Origin: Bacteroidota bacterium
Lineage (GTDB): Bacteria; Bacteroidota; Bacteroidia; Chitinophagales; Saprospiraceae
Assembly: GCA_017858735.1 (NCBI GenBank)
Contig: JAFMBH010000002.1
Span: 1 to 64,000, forward strand
Reading direction: 5' to 3'
DNA: 64,000 nucleotides
Within the stretch, counting starts at the first letter, position 1. Every line of letters starts with the position of its first letter. This document shows, one piece after another, positions 16,851 through 26,401 of the stretch. Under the pieces are notes generated by a model. It searched no databases. It was given only the letters and a program-made list of their open reading frames with translations, and had not been told where the DNA came from. The translations under genes and the position numbers were made by a program.

Positions 16851-19800
16851 TTACAAGTTATTAATAATTTCCTCTAAAGAATCTTTTAGGGTCCAATCGA
16901 TTTTCACAAGGGTTCCTTTTGAGACTAACAGCACCCAATTTTGAATATTCTCTGAACCTTTGTTTCGCTTAATTAATTCATTTTCAAAGGCAAGCTTATT
17001 TTTGTGGTCCTCCAAAAGCTCTTCAACTGATTTACTGTCTAAAATATTAATCAGGGTGAAAAAAATATTCTCTTGCTCTGATTCTATGACCATAGGAATG
17101 TCAAAATTATATTCCCTTTGTGCAATATAGGAAGTAATTAGGTGATTTTTACCTATAAAATCGAAGAAAAGAGGTGCTACTAAAGAAGTTAAGCGATCAC
17201 TTACCTCTATAAAAAAGGTAGCTGGTAAACGGTTAGTCAGTGAAAATTCTTTTAATAAATCTTCTGACAAAATTTTTATTCTATAGCTTTCTTCGTCTGG
17301 ATGCCATGCATTTATAAAGGCTGCCATAGCCATTTTAAAATGTTCTTTTTCTTCCTGCGACCAATTTTCTGTGTTTAAATCTTCCCAAATAGTTACCTTT
17401 TCAATAATATTAAAAGTAGTTGTTATCTCTTTTATTCCTGATAAATCTTCATATTGAATAAGTTTAGTAATATGGTCAACCTCTCCTTTCGCTGCTTCCG
17501 TATAAAGAAAGGAAGCATATTCTCTAACCACCTCGGGCGTCTGGTCAATAAAACGCATAGGGAGTATGTTAAAAGGTAGATTTTCATTTTTCCAGGGTAT
17601 TGAAATCTTTTCACTATTAAGGTCGAGGAGATTCAATTCTTCCAGGTCTTTATTCCAGATTCTATTGATAACGGATAGATTTTTATCAGCATAGGGCAAA
17701 ATCAGATAATCTCTTGCGCGGGTAAATCCTACATAAAATATTCTAATTTCTTCGGCAAGATCTTGTTTATTCTGGTAATCCCATTCTGGAGATTTTTCAA
17801 TATTATCCCAGAGTACTGTTTTTTTATTGTTTTTACCGTAGGGATTTATCCATAAACGCACCCATCGGTTTCCCAGAATATTTGATAAATCTATGGTATT
17901 ATTTTTGGGAACAATGGTCAGATTATTGATTTTGGTGTTAACTTCTTTATCTAGATCCAGAAGAATTACGATAGGCCATTCAAGTCCTTTGCTTCGGTGA
18001 TAGGTGAGCACTCTAACGGAATCGGGGCCTTCCCCTGCCCCCTGAAGATCTGTATTGGTTTCAATTTTTCTTTGGCACCAGAAAATAAATCCGGACAAAG
18101 AGGTAGCGATATGAAGACTCTTGCAACTTTCCTCATATTTAAGGGCAATGGATCTGATTTGATCAATATTATCTAAACGTTGATCTGGATTTCCCCATTC
18201 AACAATCAATCTTTTTAAATCAAGAGAGGAGATTAACTGGTCTAATATTTCAAAAACGGAAAGATATTTTCGATTTTTCCTCAACGCTATCAGTTTCCGT
18301 GTAAGAGGGTAATCTAGGCCCCATTCAGGTAATTTCAGATCACTGTCGTTTGCTTTTTGGCGTTGCCTGTCGGCCTTAGCGTGTAAAAGTGCCTCCAGAC
18401 TCATTTTTTCGCCGTACAATAAAATTTCTGTAAGGGCGATCTCATCTTTACTTTGAACATATTTCAGACAGGCGAGAATAAGAATACCTTCGACGGTACC
18501 AAAAATGCCTGGTTGTGAAACGGCGGCATTTAGCCCGGCCATTTTAAGGGAGGCTGCCACGCCTAAACAAAGGTTGTTTGTTTTACAAAGAATAGCAACA
18601 TCACCCGCTTGAGCCTTTCTCATTTCGCCGCTTTGATCATCTTTTATATAGATGCCCTTTTGTAACAAAGATTGCAGGGAATGAGCTAAAGAATTGGATA
18701 CATTTTGAATATTAAATTTTTGCTTCTTTCCATCTTCATTTTTATTTAATTCCCAAATATTTAGTGCCGGACCAAACAAATCAGATTCACTTTCCCTGGT
18801 ACGAATGGGTTGAAGTTCTACTTGAGAGGAGGGCATATCGCTAAATCCGCGAACGAAAATGGCATTAACACAATGCACCAGATCTTGCCTGGACCGATAA
18901 GAATTACCTTGAACATCCTCCGGTTTTACCCCTCCGTTTTTATCAATAATGGCTTTCATCAGAGAGGGTTCCGCCCCTCGAAATCCGTAGATACTTTGTT
19001 TTGGATCTCCCACCCAAATAGTATGTTTAGCTATTTGAGAAAGTTTAAGAAAAATGGATAATTGAATGGGGCTGGTATCTTGAAACTCATCGACCATTAA
19101 AATACTTATTTCCGATCTCAATATGTCACAAACGGTAGGATTGTCGAGTAATTCATCCACTTTAACCTCCATATCTGTGTAATCAATGAGACCTCTTTGC
19201 GTTTTGAAATGACTATACTCTTGCATAGCTTCGATGGCGAGTTCAAATATTTCATGAATAAACGCAGAAATATCAGCATGGAATCGTGGATGTCGAATAT
19301 GACTGGCTGCAAATTCGGTCATTTCTTTTATTGCTTCCTTACTTTTTACTCCGGCATCTAATTTAGATAACCTGGCCCAATCTTCCCATGGTGGATAGAT
19401 GTTGTTTTCAAGAAGTTGCTTTACTTTTTTAATCTTGTCAAGACTGGTTGAAGTAACCTTGGTTACATCACCAGTTTCGCTAACTTTATGTAAGGTGTCT
19501 TTTATCTGATCTAAGAGAAGGCTATCAAACGCTTCGGCGTCCATCTCAGGTGGTTCGAGGAGATTCAGTTGAGTAGCAATGGACTCTTTTGCTGATTCCC
19601 TTAACACGGCTGCAGAAAAATTATTAGACCTGGCAATATCGGTTAAATTTTTTACTATATTTCGCCAATCTGTGCCATTATTTTCATCTTTAATAATGGT
19701 AAGTCTTCGGCTTAACTCCTCCATTTTTTCTACCTTTTCCGGGGTCAAAATAGAGGTCATAGCCAGATTGAAATAATATTGCGGTTCTCCTTCGGTAATA

Positions 19801-20096
19801 ATATTTACAATAGGAGATACGCCTGCTTCAAAGGCAAAGCGTTGTAATAATTTGATTCCCAGACTATGAACGGTTCCAATCAATGCATTGGTTAACGCTT
19901 CAGCTTCTTGTCTCAATCCTATCTTTAGTAAAGCTATTCTTACTCTACTTTGTAACTCGGACGCAGCTTTTTGAGTAAAAGTGGTAGCAATGATGCCAGC
20001 GGCTGGATAGCCCTCATTTAACTTTTTAACCATTTCCTGAGTAAGCCTATATGTTTTTCCACTTCCAGCACCTGCCGAAATTATAGTAAATGCCAT
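16851..20096 (-). CDS. UvrD/REP-type helicase, AddA/RecB-like, without a visible nuclease domain
   Basis: This 1081-residue superfamily-1 helicase has the whole motor. Walker A is SAGAGSGKT at about 7-15, and motif II is MVDEFQDTSPIQ near 332. Motif III is GDPKQSIYGFRGAEPS, motif IV NSYRSRQDLV, motif V LTYHRSKGLEWPIVIL, and motif VI FYVGFTRARDYLILPY near 790. Length and layout match AddA/RecB-like proteins that repair double-strand breaks. Their C-terminus normally ends in a PD-(D/E)XK nuclease with a GxxD...DYK core. Here the last ~200 residues show no such motif. No AddB-like gene is in the window. It may therefore be helicase-only or depend on a partner nuclease. It is followed directly by the DinB-like gene. 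Confidence 0.85.
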   Translation of the reverse strand: MAFTIISAGAGSGKTYRLTQEMVKKLNEGYPAAGIIATTFTQKAASELQSRVRIALLKIGLRQEAEALTNALIGTVHSLGIKLLQRFAFEAGVSPIVNIITEGEPQYYFNLAMTSILTPEKVEKMEELSRRLTIIKDENNGTDWRNIVKNLTDIARSNNFSAAVLRESAKESIATQLNLLEPPEMDAEAFDSLLLDQIKDTLHKVSETGDVTKVTSTSLDKIKKVKQLLENNIYPPWEDWARLSKLDAGVKSKEAIKEMTEFAASHIRHPRFHADISAFIHEIFELAIEAMQEYSHFKTQRGLIDYTDMEVKVDELLDNPTVCDILRSEISILMVDEFQDTSPIQLSIFLKLSQIAKHTIWVGDPKQSIYGFRGAEPSLMKAIIDKNGGVKPEDVQGNSYRSRQDLVHCVNAIFVRGFSDMPSSQVELQPIRTRESESDLFGPALNIWELNKNEDGKKQKFNIQNVSNSLAHSLQSLLQKGIYIKDDQSGEMRKAQAGDVAILCKTNNLCLGVAASLKMAGLNAAVSQPGIFGTVEGILILACLKYVQSKDEIALTEILLYGEKMSLEALLHAKADRQRQKANDSDLKLPEWGLDYPLTRKLIALRKNRKYLSVFEILDQLISSLDLKRLIVEWGNPDQRLDNIDQIRSIALKYEESCKSLHIATSLSGFIFWCQRKIETNTDLQGAGEGPDSVRVLTYHRSKGLEWPIVILLDLDKEVNTKINNLTIVPKNNTIDLSNILGNRWVRLWINPYGKNNKKTVLWDNIEKSPEWDYQNKQDLAEEIRIFYVGFTRARDYLILPYADKNLSVINRIWNKDLEELNLLDLNSEKISIPWKNENLPFNILPMRFIDQTPEVVREYASFLYTEAAKGEVDHITKLIQYEDLSGIKEITTTFNIIEKVTIWEDLNTENWSQEEKEHFKMAMAAFINAWHPDEESYRIKILSEDLLKEFSLTNRLPATFFIEVSDRLTSLVAPLFFDFIGKNHLITSYIAQREYNFDIPMVIESEQENIFFTLINILDSKSVEELLEDHKNKLAFENELIKRNKGSENIQNWVLLVSKGTLVKIDWTLKDSLEEIINNL

Positions 20097-20191
20097 ATTG
20101 TATAAAATTTTTATAGTAAGTTGACCTATTCTATTGCATTGCTATTTACAATTTTATTTACAGTTTTTTCGTTTTTATTAAAAAATTTAAG

Positions 20192-20554
20192 ATGAAAAAG
20201 GAATTATTAATTTTTTTATTTATTGTTCCTCAGCTCTTCTTTGGCTGTGAAAAAAACGATTTGCTCGACGAATCTGTTTTAAAAGGGGAAGTCATTAGGG
20301 TAACTTGTGCCTCAACGGTTGTTCAGATTAAAAATGCAGAAAAGTTCGGTGAGGACGGTTGGATGGACGAAATGTCAGCAAGTGTGCAGAAGTATGATAA
20401 TGTTTTTAAGGTGGAAAATATTTGTAAAGTGAATCTGGAAATGGGTAAGACATTTCAATTCAAAATCATTTCTCTAACGCAAAATGATTGTATTCAATGT
20501 TACCTTTATGATGCACCCCCGAAGGTTTCTTATGCTATCGAGGTAATTCCCTGA
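20192..20554 (+). CDS. small hypothetical lipoprotein
   Basis: This is a 120-residue product with a hydrophobic N-terminus ending LFFGC-EKND, which resembles a lipobox with Cys19 as the lipidated residue. The mature part is short and beta-rich, with four more Cys (TCAS, ENICK, NDCIQC) that could form disulfides in the periplasm. No domain is recognised. The gene stands alone, divergent from the helicase and convergent with aconitase, with which it shares a bidirectional terminator. It is probably an envelope lipoprotein specific to a narrow group. Confidence 0.6.
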   Translation: MKKELLIFLFIVPQLFFGCEKNDLLDESVLKGEVIRVTCASTVVQIKNAEKFGEDGWMDEMSASVQKYDNVFKVENICKVNLEMGKTFQFKIISLTQNDCIQCYLYDAPPKVSYAIEVIP

Positions 20555-20562
20555 CAAAAAAA

Positions 20563-20599
20563 AGAGGGAAATCACTCTAAAAACGGATGATTTCCCTCT
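20563..20599. terminator. bidirectional terminator between small lipoprotein and aconitase
   Basis: AGAGGGAAATCA (20563-20574) and TGATTTCCCTCT (20588-20599) form a perfect 12-base stem with a 13-base loop. On the minus strand the stem runs into nine T, on the plus strand into a weaker AT-rich tract. It sits between convergent genes ending at 20554 and 20620. Confidence 0.85.
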
Positions 20600-20619
20600 A
20601 TATTTAATTAAATATCTAT

Positions 20620-22890
20620 TTAGGCAGAAAGTAAGGTCGTCCTTATTTTATTTAAGGCTGAACCTGCTTGCACCCATTCGATTTGTTGTTGATTGTAAGT
20701 ATGATTTACATTGAAAGAATCTCTGCTGCCGTCGGAATGATGAAGTACTAAAGTCAGCGGAGTGCCTGGCGTCATGGTATCGAAACCCTCGATATTAATT
20801 AAATCATCCTGACGGATTTTTTCATAATCGGCGGCATCTGCGAAAGTTAAGCCGAGCATACCTTGTTTTTTCAAATTGGTTTCATGAATCCTGGCGAATG
20901 ATTTAACAATCACGGCCCTCACGCCAAGAAATCTTGGCTGCATAGCAGCATGTTCCCTGGAAGAACCCTCACCATAATTTTCTTCTCCAAAAACGACGGT
21001 ACCAATACCTGCTTCTTTATATGCGAGCCCTGAGTCTGGAACAGAAAGGAAATCATTTTTAATAAAATTAATCACCTTATTTGTTTCACCATTAAAGGCG
21101 TTAATGGCACTGATGAAGGTGTTTTTAGCAATATTCTGTAAATGTCCGCGATAAGTTAACCAGGGGCCTGCCATAGAAATATGATCTGTAGTACATTTCC
21201 CCTTTGCTTTAATCAAGATACGCATACCTTTCAGGTGTTCGGCCTTGATAGGGGTGAAAGGAGATAAAAGTTGTAATCTTTCTGATGCAGGGCTTACTGA
21301 AATAGTTACCTCATTGCCGTTATCAGCGGGAGCGACATAACCAGCATCTTCAACGGCGAAACCATTTGTTGGTAATTCATCGCCACTTGGTGGATCTAAT
21401 TTAACAGCCACACCGTCTTCATTCAACAAGGTATCTGTTAAAGGATTGAAGGTCAAATCACCGGCGATGGTTAGTGCGGTAACAATTTCAGGAGAAGCAA
21501 CGAAGGCTCTTGTTTGAGGATTACCATCATTTCGTTTAGAAAAATTACGGTTAAATGAGGTAATGATAGAATTTGCTCTCGTTGGATCGTCAGTATGTCT
21601 TGCCCATTGTCCGATACATGGTCCACAAGCATTAGCCATAACCACACCACCAATTTTTTCAAAATCGGCCAGCTGACCATCGCGATTTACAGTGTATCTG
21701 ATAAGTTCAGAACCAGGCGTTATGGTAAATTCTGCTTTCGCTTTAATATTTTTTTCACCTGCCTGTCTTGCCACGGAGGCAGCTCTGTCTAAATCTTCGT
21801 AAGAAGAATTGGTACAAGAGCCAATCAGACCAACTTCTAATTTTGCCGGATAACCATTATCTCTCACTGCTTGAGCAAACTGAGAAATTGGCCAGGCCAA
21901 ATCTGGCGTATAAGGACCGTTAATATGAGGTTCTAACGTATTTAAATCAATCTCTATAACCTGGTCGAAATAGTCCGCAGGATTTGCGTAACAAGCTTCG
22001 TCACCGGTTAAATGTTCTGCTACCTTATCAGCTAAAGCGGCAATATCGGTTCTTCCGGTAGCCTTAAGATATCTGCTCATTGAGGCATCGTAACCGAAAG
22101 TTGACGTAGTGGCGCCAATTTCGGCACCCATATTACAAATGGTACCTTTTCCTGTACAAGAAAGAGATTCCGCACCGGGTCCAAAATATTCAACGATAGC
22201 ACCTGTTCCACCTTTAACGGTAAGAATTCCCGCTACCTTTAGAATTACATCTTTTGGAGAGGTCCAGCCGTTTAATTTTCCTGTTAGTTTAACACCAATG
22301 ACCTTAGGCATTTTTAATTCCCAGGGCATGCCCACCATAACGTCCACAGCATCAGCACCACCAACCCCGATGGCCACCATACCTAATCCACCGGCATTTG
22401 GCGTATGAGAGTCAGTGCCAATCATCATTCCACCTGGAAAAGCATAGTTTTCAAGAACAATCTGGTGAATAATACCCGCCCCTGGTTTCCAGAAACCTAT
22501 ACCGTATTTGATAGAAACGTCCGCTAAAAATTGATAAACCTCATCATTTTCGCGCAGCGCCGTGCTTAAATCTTCTGCAGAACCAACCTCGGCCTGAATC
22601 AAATGATCACAATGAACCGTGGTGGGAACCGCAGTATTGGGCATTCCACAAGTCATAAATTGTAGGAGAGCCATTTGTGCGGTGGCATCTTGCATGGCCA
22701 CGCGGTCAGGGGCAAAAAATACATAATCTTTACCTTTCTGATAACCTTGTAAAGGTGAAGCATTATGAAGATGGGCATAAAGTATTTTCTCGGTAAGATT
22801 TAATGGTCTTCCAAGTACTTTTCTTGCGTCAGCAATGCGTTGTGGTAATGCAGCATACCAGGCTTCAATCATATGAATATCAAATGGCAT
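20620..22890 (-). CDS. acn: aconitate hydratase, mitochondrial type
   Basis: The 756-residue enzyme isomerises citrate to isocitrate in the TCA cycle, in the cytosol, using a 4Fe-4S cluster. The three cluster cysteines are in GSCTNSS (Cys359) and [10 protein letters not shown] (Cys422, Cys425). The substrate-binding region includes [13 protein letters not shown], and the swivel domain has [20 protein letters not shown]. Length and sequence follow the mitochondrial-like aconitase, not the longer AcnA/IRP or the AcnB class. It is a single-gene transcript with its own promoter, and the intergenic region is shared with a divergent GMC oxidoreductase. Confidence 0.96.
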   Translation of the reverse strand: MPFDIHMIEAWYAALPQRIADARKVLGRPLNLTEKILYAHLHNASPLQGYQKGKDYVFFAPDRVAMQDATAQMALLQFMTCGMPNTAVPTTVHCDHLIQAEVGSAEDLSTALRENDEVYQFLADVSIKYGIGFWKPGAGIIHQIVLENYAFPGGMMIGTDSHTPNAGGLGMVAIGVGGADAVDVMVGMPWELKMPKVIGVKLTGKLNGWTSPKDVILKVAGILTVKGGTGAIVEYFGPGAESLSCTGKGTICNMGAEIGATTSTFGYDASMSRYLKATGRTDIAALADKVAEHLTGDEACYANPADYFDQVIEIDLNTLEPHINGPYTPDLAWPISQFAQAVRDNGYPAKLEVGLIGSCTNSSYEDLDRAASVARQAGEKNIKAKAEFTITPGSELIRYTVNRDGQLADFEKIGGVVMANACGPCIGQWARHTDDPTRANSIITSFNRNFSKRNDGNPQTRAFVASPEIVTALTIAGDLTFNPLTDTLLNEDGVAVKLDPPSGDELPTNGFAVEDAGYVAPADNGNEVTISVSPASERLQLLSPFTPIKAEHLKGMRILIKAKGKCTTDHISMAGPWLTYRGHLQNIAKNTFISAINAFNGETNKVINFIKNDFLSVPDSGLAYKEAGIGTVVFGEENYGEGSSREHAAMQPRFLGVRAVIVKSFARIHETNLKKQGMLGLTFADAADYEKIRQDDLINIEGFDTMTPGTPLTLVLHHSDGSRDSFNVNHTYNQQQIEWVQAGSALNKIRTTLLSA

Positions 22891-22936
22891 AATCGTTGGT
22901 TATTTAGTCTATGCTTTGGTTTTTTAAATTTCGCCC

Positions 22937-22970
22937 AAATTTAGAACTATTGAAGGATATTTACCCAAAA
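22937..22970 (-). promoter_or_regulatory. promoter of aconitase gene
   Basis: On the minus strand, TTTG (22970-22967) and TAAATTTG (22944-22937) are separated by 22 bases. This is a full fit to the Bacteroidota -33/-7 promoter. Transcription would begin near 22930 and leave a leader of about 40 bases before the ATG at 22890. Confidence 0.65.
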
Positions 22971-23068
22971 TTTTGTTATAAATAATAAAAATTTAGGAAT
23001 AGGTTTTTTTTATAATTAAAATACCCTAAATTTAGGTTTATCACTCAATAAATTTTCATAAAGCAACA

Positions 23069-24796
23069 ATGTACGTAAACACTGAAGGTAAAAAAGAAGT
23101 CACTTATGATGCTATTGTCATCGGATCAGGGATTAGTGGAGGTTTTGCCGCCAAAGAACTCTGTGAAAAGGGACTTAAAACGCTCGTCCTCGAAAGGGGC
23201 AGGGATGTCAAACATGTGGTAGATTATCCAACAGCCTCTCTCGATCCCTGGGAATTACCTAATGGGGACAATGTGCCGGAAGCTGAAGTGAAAGAGCATT
23301 ATTTCAACCAATCGAGAACAGGTTATACCATAAAAGAATCTACCAAACACTTTTTTGTTAAAGATTCTGAACAACCTTATACTGAAGTTCAACGCTTCGA
23401 CTGGATGAGGGGTTACCATGTGGGCGGACGTTCCATTATGTGGGGAAGACAAAGTTACCGATGGAGTGACCTGGATTTTGAGGCCAATGCAAAAGACGGT
23501 ATTGCTGTAGATTGGCCTATCAGATATGCTGATATCGCTCCCTGGTATGATTATGTCGAGCGATATATTGGGGTGAGTGGTCAGAAAGAAGGGCTACATC
23601 AGCTGCCTGACGGCGAGTTTTTGCCGCCCATGGAGTTTAATTGTATAGAAGAATTTGTAAAGGAAAAATCAGAAGCTAAATATCCTGAACGTCGTATAAC
23701 GATAGGCAGAACGGCTCATCTTACGCAGCCAAATCCTGAGTATCATGGAACAAGAGGTCAGTGTCTGTCCAGAAATCGATGTATAAGAGGGTGTCCTTAT
23801 GGTGCTTACTACAGTTCCAATGCTGCCGCTTTGCCCGCTGCTGAGGCTACGGGAAATATGACGCTCAGACCTCATTCTATCGTTCAAAATATCATTTTGG
23901 ATGAAAAAACACAAAAGGCAGTGGGGGTGCGTATTATCGATGCGGAAACTATGGAAGTACATGAGTTTTTTGCTAAAGTTATTTTCTGTTGTGCCTCTGC
24001 ATTGGGTACTACCCATATTCTATTGAATTCAAGGTACGATTCTCATCCAAATGGTTTGGGAAATCTTAGTGGTGAGCTCGGTCATAATATCATGGATCAC
24101 CATTTTAGAGCAGGTGCCAGAGCTAAATCGGAACTATTTGGCGATAAATATTTTAAAGGCAGAAGACCTAATGGAATATATGTGCCCAGGTTCAGAAATA
24201 TTGATAATGCAACCAAAAGAAGGGACTTTATAAGGGGTTACGGTTATCAGGGCGGTGGTGGAAGGCAAAGCTTTGGTGCTTTAGTAGCCGAAGAGGCTTT
24301 CCTAATGGGTGCTCAATCTAAAGATCAACTCTCTGAGCCCGGACCATGGTCTATGAATTTACTTGGCTTTGGTGAAACGCTGCCTTATCATGAAAATAAA
24401 GTCGAACTCGACTACAGCCGCTTAGATAAATGGGGCCTTCCAGTCCTCAAATTTGATGCAGGCATTAAGACGAATGAAAAAATTATGCGTCTCGATATGA
24501 TGAATGCTGCAGCTGAAATGCTGGAAGCTGCCGGATTAAAAGATATCACCACCTACGACGATGGTTATTCTCTAGGTCTGGGTATTCATGAAATGGGAAC
24601 GGCCAGAATGGGAAATGACCCAAAAACGTCTATTCTCAATAAATGGAATCAAATGCATCAGGTGTCTAATGTTTTCGTGACTGATGGCGCTTGTATGACC
24701 TCTGCCGCTTGCGTTAATCCATCGTTAACCTATATGGCTTTAACAGCCAGAGCGGTTGATTATGCCGTTAAACAATTGAAAAATAACAATCTGTAA
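23069..24796 (+). CDS. GMC-family FAD oxidoreductase (glucoside-3-dehydrogenase-like large subunit)
   Basis: The 575-residue flavoprotein has the FAD-binding motif VIGSGISGGFAAKELCEKG near residue 17. The GMC segment GGRSIMWGRQSYRW lies near 117 and a Cys-rich stretch CLSRNRCIRGCPYG near 230. The C-terminal catalytic region has GIHEMGTARMG near 505, with CVNPSLTYMALTARAV after it. The next gene encodes a gluconate-2-dehydrogenase subunit-3 family protein, the usual small partner of such enzymes. The pair therefore resembles the catalytic and small subunits of membrane-linked gluconate or glucoside-3-dehydrogenases. No cytochrome subunit is adjacent. No signal peptide is seen, so export may depend on the Tat signal of the small subunit. 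Confidence 0.88.
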   Translation: MYVNTEGKKEVTYDAIVIGSGISGGFAAKELCEKGLKTLVLERGRDVKHVVDYPTASLDPWELPNGDNVPEAEVKEHYFNQSRTGYTIKESTKHFFVKDSEQPYTEVQRFDWMRGYHVGGRSIMWGRQSYRWSDLDFEANAKDGIAVDWPIRYADIAPWYDYVERYIGVSGQKEGLHQLPDGEFLPPMEFNCIEEFVKEKSEAKYPERRITIGRTAHLTQPNPEYHGTRGQCLSRNRCIRGCPYGAYYSSNAAALPAAEATGNMTLRPHSIVQNIILDEKTQKAVGVRIIDAETMEVHEFFAKVIFCCASALGTTHILLNSRYDSHPNGLGNLSGELGHNIMDHHFRAGARAKSELFGDKYFKGRRPNGIYVPRFRNIDNATKRRDFIRGYGYQGGGGRQSFGALVAEEAFLMGAQSKDQLSEPGPWSMNLLGFGETLPYHENKVELDYSRLDKWGLPVLKFDAGIKTNEKIMRLDMMNAAAEMLEAAGLKDITTYDDGYSLGLGIHEMGTARMGNDPKTSILNKWNQMHQVSNVFVTDGACMTSAACVNPSLTYMALTARAVDYAVKQLKNNNL

Positions 24797-24814
24797 ACCT
24801 TTATAATAGCCACT

Positions 24815-25438
24815 ATGCAACGTCGTGAACTTTTAAAATATACAGGGATGGTTATTGGATTTACAGCCGCCACCGGATCCTTAGCAGGATTGGTATCGTC
24901 TTGTAAACCTAATAATAAAAACGCCCCATCAGAGGGTAAAGAAAAAGATAATTGGGTTCCCTCCGCGCTAACTGCAGAACAGTTTGCCTGGGTTACTTTG
25001 ATTGCTGATACTATGCTGCCTAAAACAAAAACGCCTTCTGCTTCAGAGCTGGGCGTCGATAGATTTGTAGATTTACTTCTTTCAGATTGGGCTGCTCCAG
25101 ACACAAAACAACTTTTTATAAACGGTATTGATAATTTTGACGTCAAGGTGAAGGAAAAAATGGGTAAATCTTTCGTTGCTATGATGGAATCAGAACGTAC
25201 AGATTATTTGAACGCCCTGAATACTGAAATTAGAGCAGCCGTTAAATTGCTTCCGGTCGGTGCTAAACCTTTGCCTTCTCATCAGTTTTTTATGATGCTG
25301 AAGGATACCATTTATAAAGGATATTTCGCTAATGAACAACTTTGTACCGAAGTACTGGTGTATGACCCTATTCCTGGTGTTTTTAAAGGTTGTACTCCCT
25401 TAGCAGATACAAAAGGCCTGGCTTATGCGCCCGTCTGA
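24815..25438 (+). CDS. gluconate 2-dehydrogenase subunit 3-family protein with Tat/lipoprotein signal
   Basis: The 207-residue small subunit opens with a twin-arginine-like MQRRELLKYTG and a hydrophobic stretch. A lipobox-like VSSC-KPNN follows, suggesting Tat export and lipid anchoring. The mature domain has LTAEQFAWVTLIADTMLP and FMMLKDTIYKGYF, characteristic of the gluconate-2-dehydrogenase subunit-3 family. It lies 18 bases after the GMC oxidoreductase. In known systems this subunit chaperones the flavoprotein subunit across the membrane, and here it probably does the same. Confidence 0.88.
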   Translation: MQRRELLKYTGMVIGFTAATGSLAGLVSSCKPNNKNAPSEGKEKDNWVPSALTAEQFAWVTLIADTMLPKTKTPSASELGVDRFVDLLLSDWAAPDTKQLFINGIDNFDVKVKEKMGKSFVAMMESERTDYLNALNTEIRAAVKLLPVGAKPLPSHQFFMMLKDTIYKGYFANEQLCTEVLVYDPIPGVFKGCTPLADTKGLAYAPV

Positions 25439-25494
25439 TGGTTATTTTTAAATCTTTTTGCTATTGTTTTTAGTCATTTTAATTGTTCCGTCTT

Positions 25495-26250
25495 ATGAAA
25501 CATTCTGTTTGTTACTGGTGTTTTCGCGCCTTTTATACCTTACCCGAGTTTTGTAAAGAAGTCAAAGCATTGGGTTTTGAATCGGTAGAAATTTTAGGGC
25601 CTGCCGATTGGAAGGTCGTCAAAGATGCAGGTCTTACTTGTGCCGTTGGTATGGATAGCTTTTGTAATATTTCTAAAGGATTTAATGATCCTAAAAATCA
25701 TGCCTTCCTTCAAGAGAATTATGCGAGGTTTATCAGACAGGCAAGTGAAAATGGAATTCCTTCCGTTATTTGTTTTTCTGGAAACAGAAATGGTATTTCG
25801 GACGAGCAAGGACTTGAAAATTGTGCAAGAGGTTTGGAAATGGTGACAAAGGAAGCTGAAAAATACGGTGTCAAAATAGTTATTGAACTGCTGAATAGTT
25901 ATATTGATCATGCTGATTATCAATGCGATCATACCGCCTGGGGTGCAGCTTTAGTACAAAAATTGGGCTCCCCGAACTTTAAATTATTGTATGATATTTA
26001 TCACGCTCAGGTAATGGAGGGAAATATTAGTAATAATATCCTGAAATATCATGAGGTGATTGGCCATTATCATACGGCAGGTCTTCCAGGAAGAAACGAA
26101 ATCGATGAAAGTCAGGAACTTTACTATCCTCATATCATTAAAACCATAAAGAGTACGGGTTATGATGGCTTTTTAGGGCAAGAATTTATACCTACTTCAG
26201 GGAAACCCCTGGAAAGTTTACGTAGGGCAAAGGAACTATGTACCGTTTAA
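25495..26250 (+). CDS. TIM-barrel sugar isomerase, hydroxypyruvate-isomerase-like
   Basis: The ATG at 25495 is preferred over an in-frame TTG 12 bases upstream, giving 251 residues. The protein is an AP-endonuclease-2-type TIM barrel. It has EILGPADWKVV, VICFSGNRNG, KIVIELLNSYIDH and LYDIYHAQVMEGN, then HYHTAGLPGRNEID and GFLGQEFIP. Glu and His residues of these motifs are the metal and catalytic ligands in hydroxypyruvate isomerases and related ketose epimerases. Adjacent genes are a GMC oxidoreductase and its small subunit, so a substrate produced by sugar oxidation is more likely than hydroxypyruvate itself. A good terminator follows. Confidence 0.82.
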   Translation: MKHSVCYWCFRAFYTLPEFCKEVKALGFESVEILGPADWKVVKDAGLTCAVGMDSFCNISKGFNDPKNHAFLQENYARFIRQASENGIPSVICFSGNRNGISDEQGLENCARGLEMVTKEAEKYGVKIVIELLNSYIDHADYQCDHTAWGAALVQKLGSPNFKLLYDIYHAQVMEGNISNNILKYHEVIGHYHTAGLPGRNEIDESQELYYPHIIKTIKSTGYDGFLGQEFIPTSGKPLESLRRAKELCTV

Positions 26251-26280
26251 TTTAATGAATCAGTAAAATATTTTTTAAAA

Positions 26281-26307
26281 AAAGCTTCCTCATTGGAGGC
26301 TTTTTTT
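26281..26307 (+). terminator. terminator after the GMC/isomerase operon
   Basis: AAAGCTTCC and GGAGGCTTT form a stem (one G-T pair) with a 5-base loop, followed by a T run. It lies about 30 bases after the isomerase stop and ahead of metH. Confidence 0.8.
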
Positions 26308-26360
26308 ATTATTAAAATAGTGAACCCTTTGACAAATTATAAGTTTACATACTTTTCTTA

Positions 26361-26368
26361 TACCTTTG
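26361..26368 (+). promoter_or_regulatory. possible -7 box upstream of metH
   Basis: TACCTTTG matches TAnnTTTG, 33 bases before the metH ATG. The nearest upstream TTTG (26328-26331) is 29 bases away, too far for a standard -33 box. No cobalamin or SAM riboswitch fits in the roughly 95 bases between the terminator and metH. Confidence 0.35.
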
Positions 26369-26401
26369 AGTATTGAATTTTTCATCAAATTAAAATAGAA
26401 A

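Noticed and set aside
26308-26401. Possible cobalamin or SAM riboswitch before metH
   Set aside because: Under 100 bases lie between the upstream terminator and the start codon, and no B12-box or SAM-box-like sequence is visible.
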